The notes below the pieces were generated by a model. It searched no databases. It was given only the letters and a program-made list of their open reading frames with translations, and was not told where the DNA came from. A DNA stretch of 64,000 bases from Microcaldota archaeon (GTDB lineage: Archaea > Micrarchaeota > Micrarchaeia > Micrarchaeales > Micrarchaeaceae), in contig JAGWHK010000001.1 in assembly GCA_028866775.1 (NCBI GenBank), positions 232,007 through 296,006 of the forward strand, written 5' to 3'. Of the stretch, positions 51,888 to 60,147 are shown piece by piece. Position 1 is the stretch's first letter, and the number at the start of each line of letters is the position of its first letter. The translations under genes and the position numbers were made by a program.

Positions 51888-52532
51888 ATGGGCAAGGATG
51901 CACAGCGGATAAGGAAGGTGATGTCGCTCCTAAAGAGGAGATATGGAGTCGGGAGGCCGCCATTCCTGCACTTCTCTACTCCATGGCAGGCTCTTGCTGC
52001 AACGATACTGTCAGCACAGGCACAGGACCCTACTGTGAACAAGGCTACCTCCGTGCTATTCAGGAAGTATCCTAGTGTTGGGGATTATGCAAGGATGAAG
52101 CCAGAGCAGCTTTATGCCTACACAAGGACCATAGGCCTTTACAGGGGCAAATCTAAGAACATAATCAATTCTGCAAAGATAATAGTGAAACAGTTTGACT
52201 CGAAGGTGCCGAAGACGATGGACGAACTGGTCGGGCTCCCTGGTGTCGGCAGAAAGACAGCGAACATCGTACTCTCGAACGCTTATAACATAAACCAAGG
52301 TATCGCGATCGACACGCACTGCATACGCGTCTCGAACAAGCTCGGCTTCGTGGATACCAAGGATCCGGTCAAGATAGAAAAGAGACTTATGGATATCGCA
52401 CCTAAATCTGACTGGAGAGAGGTAAACCATCTCTTCATAGATCTGGGCAGGGATGTCTGCACCGCAAGGAAAACTTATTGCGAGCGGTGCGTTCTCAACA
52501 AGATATGCCCGTCAAGTACGGTAAGAAGATGA
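51888..52532 (+). CDS. nth: Endonuclease III (HhH DNA glycosylase/lyase)
   Basis: Removes oxidised pyrimidines and cuts the abasic site. HhH LPGVGRKTA with catalytic K123, AIDTHCIR with D142, and the 4Fe-4S loop C191-x6-C198-x2-C201-x5-C207. Full length 214. Overlaps dph6 by 4 bases (ATGA). Confidence 0.93.
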   Translation: MGKDAQRIRKVMSLLKRRYGVGRPPFLHFSTPWQALAATILSAQAQDPTVNKATSVLFRKYPSVGDYARMKPEQLYAYTRTIGLYRGKSKNIINSAKIIVKQFDSKVPKTMDELVGLPGVGRKTANIVLSNAYNINQGIAIDTHCIRVSNKLGFVDTKDPVKIEKRLMDIAPKSDWREVNHLFIDLGRDVCTARKTYCERCVLNKICPSSTVRR

Positions 52533-53194
52533 TAGCCACACTATTCAGCGGGGGGAAGGACTCTACGCTAGCACTGCACAGGATGGAGTCAGTTGGAAGG
52601 AGGACCGACCTTCTCATAACCATGATATCAGAGAACGACTTCAGCTACATGTTCCACAAGCCCAATGTCATGTGGACCAAACTGCAGGCGGAGGCTCTTG
52701 GGATAAGGCAGGTTTTTTACAAGACCAAGGGCGTGAAGGAGGAGGAGCTTGCCGACCTTGAAAAGACATTCGTGGAGAACAAGGTAACCGAGCTGATAAC
52801 AGGTGCTGTGGCAAGCAGCTACCAGAAGGAAAGGATAGAGGCCATCTGCAAGAGGCTCAACATAGTCTGCCACTCTCCGCTCTGGAAGATAGAGCCGCTT
52901 GAGGAACTTAACGAGCTGTCTGTCCTTTATGAAGTAATAATAACCCAGGTGGCAGCTGAGGGATTCGATGAGAGCATGCTTGGATCAAGGGTAGACAGCA
53001 ATCTGACGGAGAAGCTGATCCAACTCAACAAAAAATACAGGACGAACATGCTGTTTGAGGGGGGAGAGGCCGAGTCCTTCGTGCTTGACGCACCCCTCTT
53101 CAAAAAGGGCATCGAGATAACAAAGAGCCACATAGAAAGGGAGGGGACCGTGGCGCGCTTGATAATAGACGAGGCCAGGCTCGTCCAGAAATAG
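52529..53194 (+). CDS. dph6: Diphthine-ammonia ligase
   Basis: Last step of diphthamide synthesis on elongation factor 2. PP-loop motif LFSGGKDSTLALH near the N-terminus. ATP pyrophosphatase-type core: DLLITMISENDFSYMFHKPN, ELITGAVASSYQKERIEAIC, and C-terminal EGGEAESFVLDAPLF, typical of DPH6. I use the ATG overlapping the nth stop; the longer frame reads inside nth. Confidence 0.9.
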   Translation: MIATLFSGGKDSTLALHRMESVGRRTDLLITMISENDFSYMFHKPNVMWTKLQAEALGIRQVFYKTKGVKEEELADLEKTFVENKVTELITGAVASSYQKERIEAICKRLNIVCHSPLWKIEPLEELNELSVLYEVIITQVAAEGFDESMLGSRVDSNLTEKLIQLNKKYRTNMLFEGGEAESFVLDAPLFKKGIEITKSHIEREGTVARLIIDEARLVQK

Positions 53195-53226
53195 CTTTTA
53201 TGGTATTGCTCATAATATTATGGACC

Positions 53227-53297
53227 GGGCCTGTGGTCCAATGGTACGACGTCAGCCTTACACGCTGAAGACCGGAGTTCGATTCTCCGCGGGCCCA
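53227..53297 (+). tRNA. tRNA-Val (TAC)
   Basis: Cloverleaf read by eye: acceptor GGGCCTG with CGGGCCC, anticodon stem TCAGC/GCTGA around loop CTTACAC (anticodon TAC), and T arm CGGAG-TTCGATT-CTCCG, discriminator A. The 3' CCA is not encoded. No intron. Confidence 0.93.
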
Positions 53298-53418
53298 TTT
53301 ACTGACGACAAAATCAGAGGTCGTAAGGGAATCGGACTAAAAAGTTCGCTTCTTTTACCTGAGAATCGAACATCACAATTACTTGATATATTTTGTCTTA
53401 CTAAATTCAAATGGTAAA
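53298..53418. other. AT-rich stretch after tRNA-Val
   Basis: About 120 bases markedly more AT-rich than the surroundings. It contains TTGATATATTTTG (near 53379-53391), a TATA candidate for the next gene. No direct repeat of the tRNA 3' end was found downstream, so an attachment site is not supported. Confidence 0.4.
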
Positions 53419-53622
53419 ATGTCTGGGAAAAATAAGGGCAAGCCAAAGTCGGCAGTAGATTCCGCCTTAGAAGATGCGAAGAAACTCACAGATGCTGGGA
53501 TTAAAGCAAATGAACTTGTAGAATTTTGCAAATGGTTTAGGGGTCTTACCAAAGAAGAATCGGATAAGATACTGAATGGATTAAGAGCACAAGTGAGAAA
53601 AGAAGAAGCCAAGCTTAATTAA
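53419..53622 (+). CDS. Small hypothetical protein, 67 aa, AT-rich gene
   Basis: Begins MSGKNKGKPKSAVDSALEDAKK and ends KILNGLRAQVRKEEAKLN; charged and helical with one Cys (VEFCKWFRGLTKEE). The reading frame could extend to 53383, but this start follows a short AT-rich leader. Unrelated codon use (AT-rich) suggests recent acquisition. Not recognised. Confidence 0.55.
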   Translation: MSGKNKGKPKSAVDSALEDAKKLTDAGIKANELVEFCKWFRGLTKEESDKILNGLRAQVRKEEAKLN

Positions 53623-53692
53623 TAATATAATAAAATCCCATTGTAGAGAAGCCGACTCTGACTCGGCTGAGCCGCTGGCCCATGATGGTGTT

Positions 53693-54217
53693 TTGTTGGA
53701 TTTCATGAAGAAACTGGAGTTCAAGTCAAGAATTCTAATAACTGGGGTTAATCCATACGTGACGGTGAACAAAAGCCGGTCCGAATATCTGAAGAGTGGC
53801 TGGAGGAAGACAATCCCGGTATTGGTGCAGCTGAATGGCGCACCCAAAAAGCCGCATAGGATTAACCTTGTGCCGAAGGGGGATGGGAGTTACTACCTCT
53901 ATCTTAATGGGCAGATACGCAAAGCCTCTGACACAAAGGTAGGTGACACAGTATCTGTTCTCCTCGAGTTCGACAAGAACTACAAGAACGGGCCAGTGCA
54001 CCCCATGTACCAGTGGTTTCGGGTTCCACTTTCGAGGAGCAGGAGAGCCAAGATTTCCTGGGATTCGCTCCCGCCGAGCCGGCAAAAGGAGATATTGCGC
54101 TACTTTTCCAGGCTCAAGTCAGAAGACGCAAGAAAAAGAAACGTGAAGAGGGCAATCTCGGTATTATCGGGCAGGGAAGGGAGATTTATGGGGAGGCTGT
54201 GGAAGAACGGAAGATGA
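53693..54217 (+). CDS. DUF1905 / YdeI-type protein
   Basis: The first ~95 residues (FKSRILITGVNPYVTVNKSRSEYL, VLVQLNGAPKKPHRINLVP, YYLYLNGQIRKASDTKVGDTVSVLLEFD) match the DUF1905 beta-barrel. The C-terminus (WDSLPPSRQKEILRYFSRLKSEDARKRNVKRAI) matches the OmpD/YdeI-associated helical unit. These proteins are of unknown function, sometimes called bacteriocin-protection. Probably bacterial in origin. Start uncertain (TTG). Confidence 0.8.
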   Translation: MLDFMKKLEFKSRILITGVNPYVTVNKSRSEYLKSGWRKTIPVLVQLNGAPKKPHRINLVPKGDGSYYLYLNGQIRKASDTKVGDTVSVLLEFDKNYKNGPVHPMYQWFRVPLSRSRRAKISWDSLPPSRQKEILRYFSRLKSEDARKRNVKRAISVLSGREGRFMGRLWKNGR

Positions 54218-54220
54218 GAC

Positions 54221-54991
54221 TCAGAACTTCATCTTCTTGAAGGCATATGTTCCTATTGATACCATCACGATGGCGAATAGTATAAGCACCCCGAAGTCTA
54301 TCAGTAGGCTGAAACCGCTTGGAATCCCGAGTATGGTGGACCTAAGCGCATCGACCGCATACGATACCGGGTTCACCGCGACAAAGCCAAACAGCCACGA
54401 GGGCAGGTTCTTTACCGGGAAGAGCGCACCGCTCAGAAGGAATAATGGGAATATCAGGAAACCCGTTACCAGGCCGAACCCCTCCGGGCTTGTCATTATC
54501 GATCCTATCGTCAGCCCAAGGCTTATTATCGAAGTCATGAGCAGCATTATCACGAGTAGAGTTACGACCACCGAGAATACAGTGAAGTGAATTCCGAAGA
54601 ACAGCTCGCCGAGGATCATCAGGACTATTATCTCTATTATCCCGTCGGTTGATCCACCGAGAACCTTCCCGAAGAATATCGTGGTCCTGCTGAGCGGTGC
54701 CACCAGAACCTCCTTGAGGAAGTCGACCCTCTTGTCGAATATTATGTACATCCCAAAGAAGAGGGAGCCAAAGAGTATCGTCATCGCAAGTACTCCGGGG
54801 AATATGAATTGCTGATAGTTCGTTCCTGCCCCGACGGCACCCACCTCCACTACGGATCCCAGCCCAGTTCCGAGTATTATCAGCCACATAAGGGGCTGGA
54901 CTATCGCGCCCACCAGCCTTGAGGTCTCCCTGAGGAATACCTTGATCTCCCTGTACCAGATCGCATACAGTCCGCCTAGCTCGCCCACCAT
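54221..54991 (-). CDS. ABC-2 type transporter permease (DrrB-like)
   Basis: Six-helix export permease: FLRETSRLVGAIVQPLMWLIILGTG, YQQFIFPGVLAMTILFGSLFFG, LKEVLVAPLSRTTIFFGK and PLFLLSGALFPVKNLPSWL. ATG directly follows GGTGAT whose TGA is the stop of the ATPase gene, so SD and stop overlap. Exports a small molecule or lipid; partner is the next gene upstream. Confidence 0.9.
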   Translation of the reverse strand: MVGELGGLYAIWYREIKVFLRETSRLVGAIVQPLMWLIILGTGLGSVVEVGAVGAGTNYQQFIFPGVLAMTILFGSLFFGMYIIFDKRVDFLKEVLVAPLSRTTIFFGKVLGGSTDGIIEIIVLMILGELFFGIHFTVFSVVVTLLVIMLLMTSIISLGLTIGSIMTSPEGFGLVTGFLIFPLFLLSGALFPVKNLPSWLFGFVAVNPVSYAVDALRSTILGIPSGFSLLIDFGVLILFAIVMVSIGTYAFKKMKF

Positions 54992-54992
54992 A

Positions 54993-55961
54993 TCACCTAT
55001 TGTTGCTTTGTATCGCCTTCTCGAAGAAGCTGCCGTCGCCCTCCTGCTCCCGCATCTCCCTCCCTGCAAAGTGCAGGAAGACATCGTTCAGCGTGGGCGA
55101 CCTCGACTCAACGCTGGCCACGCTGCCCACCTTACCGAGTATTTCTTGGAGGTGTGCACCGGCATCGTCTACCGTGAGCGTAAGCACGCCTTCCTCGTAC
55201 TTGGCGTTCTTTATGTACCTGAGCTTCCTTACCTTATGGAGGTTCGGCTTGTCTCTCATCTGCAGCCTTACCATGTCCCCGCCAAGCCTCTTCTTGAGGT
55301 TCTGCGGCGTATCGAGCGCGACTATCTTCCCGTGGTCGATTATCGCGAGCCGGTCGCATAGCTGGTCGGCTTCCTCCATGTAGTGCGTCGTTATTATTAT
55401 CGTGACCTTTTTCTCGGTTGAGAGCCTCTTTATGTAGCCCCAGAGGTGTTCCCTGGTCTGCGGATCCAGCCCTAGCGTCGGTTCGTCAAGGAACAGTATC
55501 TTTGGTTCGTGCAGAAGGCCCCTCGCAAGTTCCAGTCTGCGCCTCATCCCACCTGAGTAGCGCTTCATCCTTTCATGCTGCCTTTGCGTAAGGTCGACAA
55601 GCTTTAGGACCTCGTCCATCCTCCTGTTGACATCTCCCATGTTCACCCCGTACATCAGCGCATGCAGATAGAGGTTCTCCCTCCCTGTAAGCACCTCGTC
55701 GGAGCTTGGATCCTGGAAGACGAACCCTATGCTGTGCCTCACCTTCGAGGGATCCCTTGCAACATCCACCCCATTGACAGAGGCGCTCCCTGATGTCGGT
55801 GGAAGCAGCGTCGCAAGCATCGAGAGAGTAGTGGTCTTGCCGGCACCGTTCGGTCCGAGAAGCCCGAAGATCTCACCCTCCTTTATGTTTAGGTTTATCT
55901 TGTTGACTGCGGTAAGTTTTCCGAACCTCTTGGTAAGGTTCTTGGTTTCAATGACTCCCAT
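54993..55961 (-). CDS. ABC transporter ATPase (DrrA-like)
   Basis: Walker A GPNGAGKTTT, Q-loop region FVFQDPSSDEVLTGRENL, signature YSGGMRRRLE, Walker B ILFLDEPTLGLD, switch His in TTHYMEEADQL, and the C-terminal DUF4162-like extension. Drug/lantibiotic export family. Promoter TATA (TTAAATATAT on the minus strand) overlaps the PadR operator-like site at 55968. Confidence 0.93.
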   Translation of the reverse strand: MGVIETKNLTKRFGKLTAVNKINLNIKEGEIFGLLGPNGAGKTTTLSMLATLLPPTSGSASVNGVDVARDPSKVRHSIGFVFQDPSSDEVLTGRENLYLHALMYGVNMGDVNRRMDEVLKLVDLTQRQHERMKRYSGGMRRRLELARGLLHEPKILFLDEPTLGLDPQTREHLWGYIKRLSTEKKVTIIITTHYMEEADQLCDRLAIIDHGKIVALDTPQNLKKRLGGDMVRLQMRDKPNLHKVRKLRYIKNAKYEEGVLTLTVDDAGAHLQEILGKVGSVASVESRSPTLNDVFLHFAGREMREQEGDGSFFEKAIQSNNR

Positions 55962-55967
55962 GGGTTG

Positions 55968-55984
55968 TATAGGATATGCTATAT
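55968..55984. promoter_or_regulatory. PadR operator-like site at the ABC promoter
   Basis: TATAGGATATGCTATAT: arms TATAG/CTATA flank ATAT. It sits between the ATPase start and its TATA element (minus strand). Same 17 bases recur exactly at 57925. Confidence 0.7.
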
Positions 55985-56039
55985 ATTTAAGGATTTCGGC
56001 TTTTTGGGGAAGGCCAACGCCAATTTTAGCACGCCTAAG

Positions 56040-57020
56040 TTAGATAGGGCACCCTCCGGGGCTCGGACTGTTCTGTATATGGACGAACAGTGCGGTGTCA
56101 TTGGAGTATATGTCCCTGAGCTTCCATTCGGAGTTGTCGCAAGCATATCCTACCGTGTCGTTTACTTGGATTGTTGCATTGGCCCCAACAGTTGTGGCAA
56201 CAGGATACAAGGTATAGCGGAGTCCGAAGACAGTACGGGAGCTGTAGTTCACGCTCTCCACCAGGAAGTTGCTGACGCGATCGCCTGCGGTTGCCATTAT
56301 GGTGCCATTGTTGCCACCGGAGCTTCCACCTACCGTGGTGGTGGCGCCGCATGAACCGCCGCCTATGCCTATGCAGGTGCCTCCGCCCAGCCCGATGCCC
56401 AGCTTGGCCCTTATACCCGCGGTTATGCTGGATCTGGCTCCCACAGCAGTGTTCACGCTCACTGTGGAGTTGCTGTTGATTACCACGGCTGTTGCAGCTG
56501 GTACAAGAACGTAAGCCGTCGCATTCCCGCTTGCATGCGAGTTAACTGTTGGGTAGAAGTCCACAAGCACCGCTGCGCTAGAGTTTATCTTCTGCCCTCC
56601 GGTTACTGAAACAGTCACCTGATTGTTTGGGGAGGTAACGTTGTACGTCGAATTGTTTATCATTACCTTTATCGAGCTTATGTTGAACCTCACAAGGTTT
56701 ATCGTGGAGTTTGCAGCGACTGACGCATCAGCTATGGTCTCAGAGAAGTTCTGCAGTCCCATTAAATCCACGGTTCCGCTACCCTGCGCAGAAACCCAAC
56801 CGGATTGGTTGCTGCCCGATACATGAACCTCCACCGATGAGTAGCTTACGAGGAGTTGCTGGGTTCCCTGAGGCACGCTAGGTGGATCTGTGAGCTGAAC
56901 AGCGACCCTAGTGGTGCCTCCTGCCCACGGGCCTCCGGACAGCGAGATGGATGCCACATAGGCTATTACCAGGATCGCCACGATGGCAAGTGCTGCATAC
57001 ATTAGCAACTTCGAAGCCAT
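56040..57020 (-). CDS. Surface protein with DUF4382-like domain
   Basis: N-terminal signal-anchor helix (LLMYAALAIVAILVIAYVASI), then VAVQLTDPPSVPQGTQQLLVSY and VEVHVSGSNQSGW, the DUF4382-type beta domain with INLVRFNISSIKVMI. A Gly/Cys turn (GGGTCIGIGGGSCG) and many sequons precede the C-terminal part. Same anchor style as the protein at 35196. Outside face likely; role unknown. Confidence 0.75.
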   Translation of the reverse strand: MASKLLMYAALAIVAILVIAYVASISLSGGPWAGGTTRVAVQLTDPPSVPQGTQQLLVSYSSVEVHVSGSNQSGWVSAQGSGTVDLMGLQNFSETIADASVAANSTINLVRFNISSIKVMINNSTYNVTSPNNQVTVSVTGGQKINSSAAVLVDFYPTVNSHASGNATAYVLVPAATAVVINSNSTVSVNTAVGARSSITAGIRAKLGIGLGGGTCIGIGGGSCGATTTVGGSSGGNNGTIMATAGDRVSNFLVESVNYSSRTVFGLRYTLYPVATTVGANATIQVNDTVGYACDNSEWKLRDIYSNDTALFVHIQNSPSPGGCPI

Positions 57021-57099
57021 ATCCTCACCAATAAAGTAGACACTCTATATGCTTTAATTCCATTCGCTTTGTTTTGGTACGTAAACTAAGGGGGCATTG

Positions 57100-57711
57100 T
57101 CAAAAGCCCAGTACCTCCTTCACTAGTATCATCGTTATCCTGTCCTTTGAGACCTCCTTGTTGACTATCGCCAACTTCGCCACCACGCTTCCGGGAGCCC
57201 CATACGCCTTCCTCGCCCTCTCGCCTTCTAGCGGCAGCGCATATTCGTATATGCGTCTCATGCCTTGGTCCAGGTCCTTCACTATCTTCTGGGTCCCAAC
57301 TATCCAGATCACATGCGGTGCGCCATATAGGTATGCCGGAAGCTGGCTCCCGGTTGCAGAGGCGATAAGCACCTTGCCATCCTCAGTAACTGCGTGAACG
57401 CTGCCGACAACCCAGTCTGGCGTGGACGCCAGCTCAGCCATCTCCTTCCTCTGCGTGCTTCTGTCCAGGCTGTGAAGCTTGTTCCTTACTGAGTTGTATT
57501 TCCCTGACTCGTTGACCTCATTGGCAATCCCTATTGTATCCGCAGTCACAGAAGTCGCCGTGAAGACCTCCGATCCCTTTGGTATCAGCTCCAGTGCCTT
57601 TACTCTTGCTTCCTCTCCGTTCTCGACTACAAACACTGAGATGCCGTTCTCTTCCAGAGACTTTGCAGTAGCCGCGACCGTCTTCTCGTCCGCCCTCTTG
57701 TTCCACTCCAT
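57100..57711 (-). CDS. LUD-domain protein (LutC/YkgG-like)
   Basis: The LUD fold: ISVFVVENGEEARVKALELIPKGSEVFTATSVTADTIG, then WVVGSVHAVTEDGKVLIASATGSQLPAYLYGAPHVIWIVG, and VVAKLAIVNKEV near the end. Bacterial relatives act in lactate oxidation with Fe-S partners, which are absent here. It follows a small Cys-containing gene and an operator-like site shared with the ABC genes. Confidence 0.85.
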   Translation of the reverse strand: MEWNKRADEKTVAATAKSLEENGISVFVVENGEEARVKALELIPKGSEVFTATSVTADTIGIANEVNESGKYNSVRNKLHSLDRSTQRKEMAELASTPDWVVGSVHAVTEDGKVLIASATGSQLPAYLYGAPHVIWIVGTQKIVKDLDQGMRRIYEYALPLEGERARKAYGAPGSVVAKLAIVNKEVSKDRITMILVKEVLGF

Positions 57712-57742
57712 TTTACCAACTTTGAGGATTAGTGGAGAAGAA

Positions 57743-57901
57743 CTAGTTGTTCTTCCCCAGAGCCTTTATCCTTTCGTCTACCGCTTTGAGCTCCTTCTGC
57801 AGCTCTTCCTTGTAGTCCTTCAGCATTTCTACCTTCTCTTCTGTCGTGAGGAATCTCCTCATCTCGCTTCCGTACCCGCAGCCGCAATTGTTGTCGTACA
57901 T
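57743..57901 (-). CDS. Small Cys/Gly N-terminal protein with coiled coil, 52 aa
   Basis: Starts MYDNNCGCGYGSEMRRFL, then a charged coiled helix (TEEKVEMLKDYKEELQKEL) and ends KALGKNN. This resembles small DUF5320-like proteins. ATG preceded by GGTGG at normal spacing. Its promoter has an exact operator-like palindrome. Two bacterial-style cysteines (CGC) could bind metal. Confidence 0.7.
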   Translation of the reverse strand: MYDNNCGCGYGSEMRRFLTTEEKVEMLKDYKEELQKELKAVDERIKALGKNN

Positions 57902-57924
57902 TTTTCCACCTTCCTACACTTTCG

Positions 57925-57941
57925 TATAGGATATGCTATAT
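57925..57941. promoter_or_regulatory. PadR operator-like site at the LUD operon promoter
   Basis: TATAGGATATGCTATAT, identical to the site at 55968-55984. It lies 24-40 bases before the ATG of the 52-aa gene, over the probable TATA region. Confidence 0.7.
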
Positions 57942-57965
57942 TGTGGCCGGAAAGGTATATAAACA

Positions 57966-57982
57966 TATAGGACATCATATAT
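57966..57982. promoter_or_regulatory. PadR operator-like variant at the padR promoter
   Basis: TATAGGACATCATATAT matches 14 of 17 positions of the other two sites and has arms CATATA/TATATG. It lies between TATATAAA (57956-57963) and the padR ATG, as expected for autorepression. Confidence 0.65.
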
Positions 57983-57994
57983 GTATCTGATTAA

Positions 57995-58291
57995 ATGGAA
58001 GAAGGCTGCTGCGACATGAGAGGCTTCCTCTCCTTCCAGATACTCTGGCTCCTTTCCAAGGGCGACATGTGCGGCGAGGATCTCGCGAAGGAGATAGAGA
58101 AGAGGAGGGGGGAGAAACCGAAGGCGGGAACCATATATCCGGCGCTCAAGGAGCTGAAGGTGAAGGAGTTCATAAAAGGCAAGCCAGAGGGCAAGATGGT
58201 TGTGTATTCCCTGACACCCAGAGGTAGGAGGGCTGTCGCGGTCGCCAAGGCAAGGTTCATCCATTCTTTCGGGGACATAATCTCTTCTTGA
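57995..58291 (+). CDS. PadR family transcriptional regulator
   Basis: A 98-residue winged helix: FLSFQILWLLSKGDMCGEDLAKEIEK, PKAGTIYPALKELKVKEFIKG and VVYSLTPRGRRAVAVAKA. The GTIYPALKEL motif marks PadR. Two Cys next to the start (GCCDMRG) may sense metal or oxidation. Controls, by context, the ABC exporter, the LUD operon and itself. Confidence 0.92.
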   Translation: MEEGCCDMRGFLSFQILWLLSKGDMCGEDLAKEIEKRRGEKPKAGTIYPALKELKVKEFIKGKPEGKMVVYSLTPRGRRAVAVAKARFIHSFGDIISS

Positions 58292-58346
58292 GCATGCAGG
58301 CCCCGTGAATGAACAGGTATTTAAGCGTGGATTTCGCTATAGCCTT

Positions 58347-59588
58347 GTGAACGCAGGAATTGCGAGGCTGCAGAGCGCTATGGAGTTCATGATGACCTAC
58401 GGGTGGATGATACTAGTCCTCATGGTCGTAATCGCAGCACTCTATTCGCTTGGCATATTCAACGGCTTCCTCACATCGCAGAACCTGTGCAGCTTCCCAG
58501 CCAACATAGGATGCCAGGGCGCAGTCCTGGCCTCAGACGGGGTGGTGCAGGTGAACATACAGCAGTCGACGCCGGACACTGTCAACATAGTCTCGATAGC
58601 ATGCAACAGCAACGGGATCACCAATCAGATGACTCAGCTCTCGCCACAGCAGACCGTGCCAGTCGGGGGGAATGTCACCCTAAACATTCAGTGCTACAAG
58701 AACGGCGTTGCATACTCGGGGAGTGTGGGTTCATCTTACTCTGGTTACCTGATAGTGAATTACACTGACCTCTCTACAGGGTTCTCCTACACTGTTACGG
58801 GCAGCATCATCAAAAGTGTCTCATCAGGAGCGGCATTAGTCTCGGTAGGCACCTGCTCGGGCACATCCAATACATTCAGCGCTGCGGGGGGTCCATCCTC
58901 GATAACAGTGCCCGCATACTGCGGCAACGTTGTATTAACGCTCTCTGGTGGCGGCGGTGGAGGTGCGGGTTCTGCCCCTGGCGGAGCGGGCGGCTACATA
59001 TCAGGGACATATGCAGTTAGTTCGGGCAGCACGCTTTATGTTTGGGTTGGAGGAGGGGGAGTATCTGGAGGTGGAGCCGGTGGAGGGACTCCGGGCGGCG
59101 GAAGCGGGTATACCGGTGAAGCTGGAGGAGGAGGGTGCTCTGCTGTTGCTACTTCTTCCTCGTTATCGAACCCTGCAGTTATAATCGTAGCTGCAGGAGG
59201 AGGTGGTAGTGGAGGATATTCGGGGAATGGCGGCAATGGGGGAGGCACCTCGGGCAGTGCAGGTAGCACAGGATCGAGTGGTGACCAAGGACTTGGGGGA
59301 ACGCAATCGGCAGGTGGAACCGGAAGTCTTGGTGCAACCTCGGGAAGCTCGTATAGCGGGGGGAGCGCAGCTGGTGCTGGTGGTGGTGGCGGTGGAGGTT
59401 GTGGATATTACGGCGGTGGAGGTGGTAGCGCGGCATATGGATTCCCAGGGGGTGGGGGAGGAGGATCTAGCTGGAACTCGGTTTCTGTGACTGGCGTTAC
59501 CAATACCGCAGGCGGCGGTGGAAGTGCTGGCTCCAGTAGCGGAGGCAATGGTGGAACAGGCAGCGTGGTACTGGCCTGGTCCAACTAG
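58347..59588 (+). CDS. Pilin-like class III signal protein with glycine-rich domain (copy C)
   Basis: Third member of the family: RLQSAMEFMMTYGW plus hydrophobic helix, then a beta domain and a glycine-rich C-terminus with IIVAAGGGGSGG, GGGGGGGCGYYGGGGG and GGGGGGSSW. The GTG at 58347 lies 26 bases after TATTTAA (58318-58324), so leaderless start there is favoured over the in-frame ATG at 58305, which would add 14 residues upstream of the TATA. Downstream of padR, with its own promoter. Confidence 0.8.
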   Translation: MNAGIARLQSAMEFMMTYGWMILVLMVVIAALYSLGIFNGFLTSQNLCSFPANIGCQGAVLASDGVVQVNIQQSTPDTVNIVSIACNSNGITNQMTQLSPQQTVPVGGNVTLNIQCYKNGVAYSGSVGSSYSGYLIVNYTDLSTGFSYTVTGSIIKSVSSGAALVSVGTCSGTSNTFSAAGGPSSITVPAYCGNVVLTLSGGGGGGAGSAPGGAGGYISGTYAVSSGSTLYVWVGGGGVSGGGAGGGTPGGGSGYTGEAGGGGCSAVATSSSLSNPAVIIVAAGGGGSGGYSGNGGNGGGTSGSAGSTGSSGDQGLGGTQSAGGTGSLGATSGSSYSGGSAAGAGGGGGGGCGYYGGGGGSAAYGFPGGGGGGSSWNSVSVTGVTNTAGGGGSAGSSSGGNGGTGSVVLAWSN

Positions 59589-59607
59589 CCAGATTGGAAA
59601 TATTGAT

Positions 59608-59679
59608 GGACTCTGCGGGGATCGCACCCGCGACCTTCCGCTTGCAAAGCGGACGCTCTACTACTGAGCCAAGAGCCCA
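59608..59679 (-). tRNA. tRNA-Ala (TGC)
   Basis: Acceptor GGGCTCT with AGAGTCC including the G3-U70 pair that marks alanine; anticodon loop TTTGCAA in stem TCCGC/GCGGA gives TGC. T arm GCGGG-TGCGATC-CCCGC. Discriminator A, no encoded CCA, no intron. Confidence 0.95.
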
Positions 59680-59716
59680 TTAGGATAAGTATTAGTCCCC
59701 CTCCTGTTCTTTAATG

Positions 59717-60076
59717 TTATCGCTTCCTCCTTGACTGCCTTCCTGACTTTGGCTTGGCCGCCCTCCTTGGCATGCTGCGCCTTTGGGGCTTCGCCCTTCT
59801 TTGAGTCCTGGACCTCGAGCTGCTTCGCGATCCTGTTTCCTCGCCGACAAGGCTGTCCAGGACCGCCAGGTCTCTCTTGCTGCTCTTGTCTGATTCCAGC
59901 TCGTCCAGCATGCGCTCTACCGCGGTGTCCTTGGATATCTCTGTCTCCTTGTCCGCGTTGTTGAGGAATGCGTTCTCTACGTCGCCCTTCTTGAGCACCT
60001 TGTTGAGCGCGCTCAGCTGCCTTATGCGCTTTATCTCTTCCTGGTAGCGCTTCTTCTTGGAGTCCATTCCAACCAT
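59717..60076 (-). CDS. Hypothetical basic-tailed protein, 119 aa
   Basis: N-terminal charged helices (KKKRYQEEIKRIRQLSALNKVLKKG) and C-terminal Arg/Ser/Lys-rich tail (SRSRTQRRAKPQRRSMPRR). It may bind RNA or DNA. ATG at 60076; a second ATG three codons in is equally possible. Not recognised. Confidence 0.55.
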   Translation of the reverse strand: MVGMDSKKKRYQEEIKRIRQLSALNKVLKKGDVENAFLNNADKETEISKDTAVERMLDELESDKSSKRDLAVLDSLVGEETGSRSSSRSRTQRRAKPQRRSMPRRAAKPKSGRQSRRKR

Positions 60077-60147
60077 CGTAAGTGTTGTTCTAACAGGTTT
60101 TTAATGCTTCTGCTCTTTTAGGGGACAGAAGATAAAAATATCGCGGC

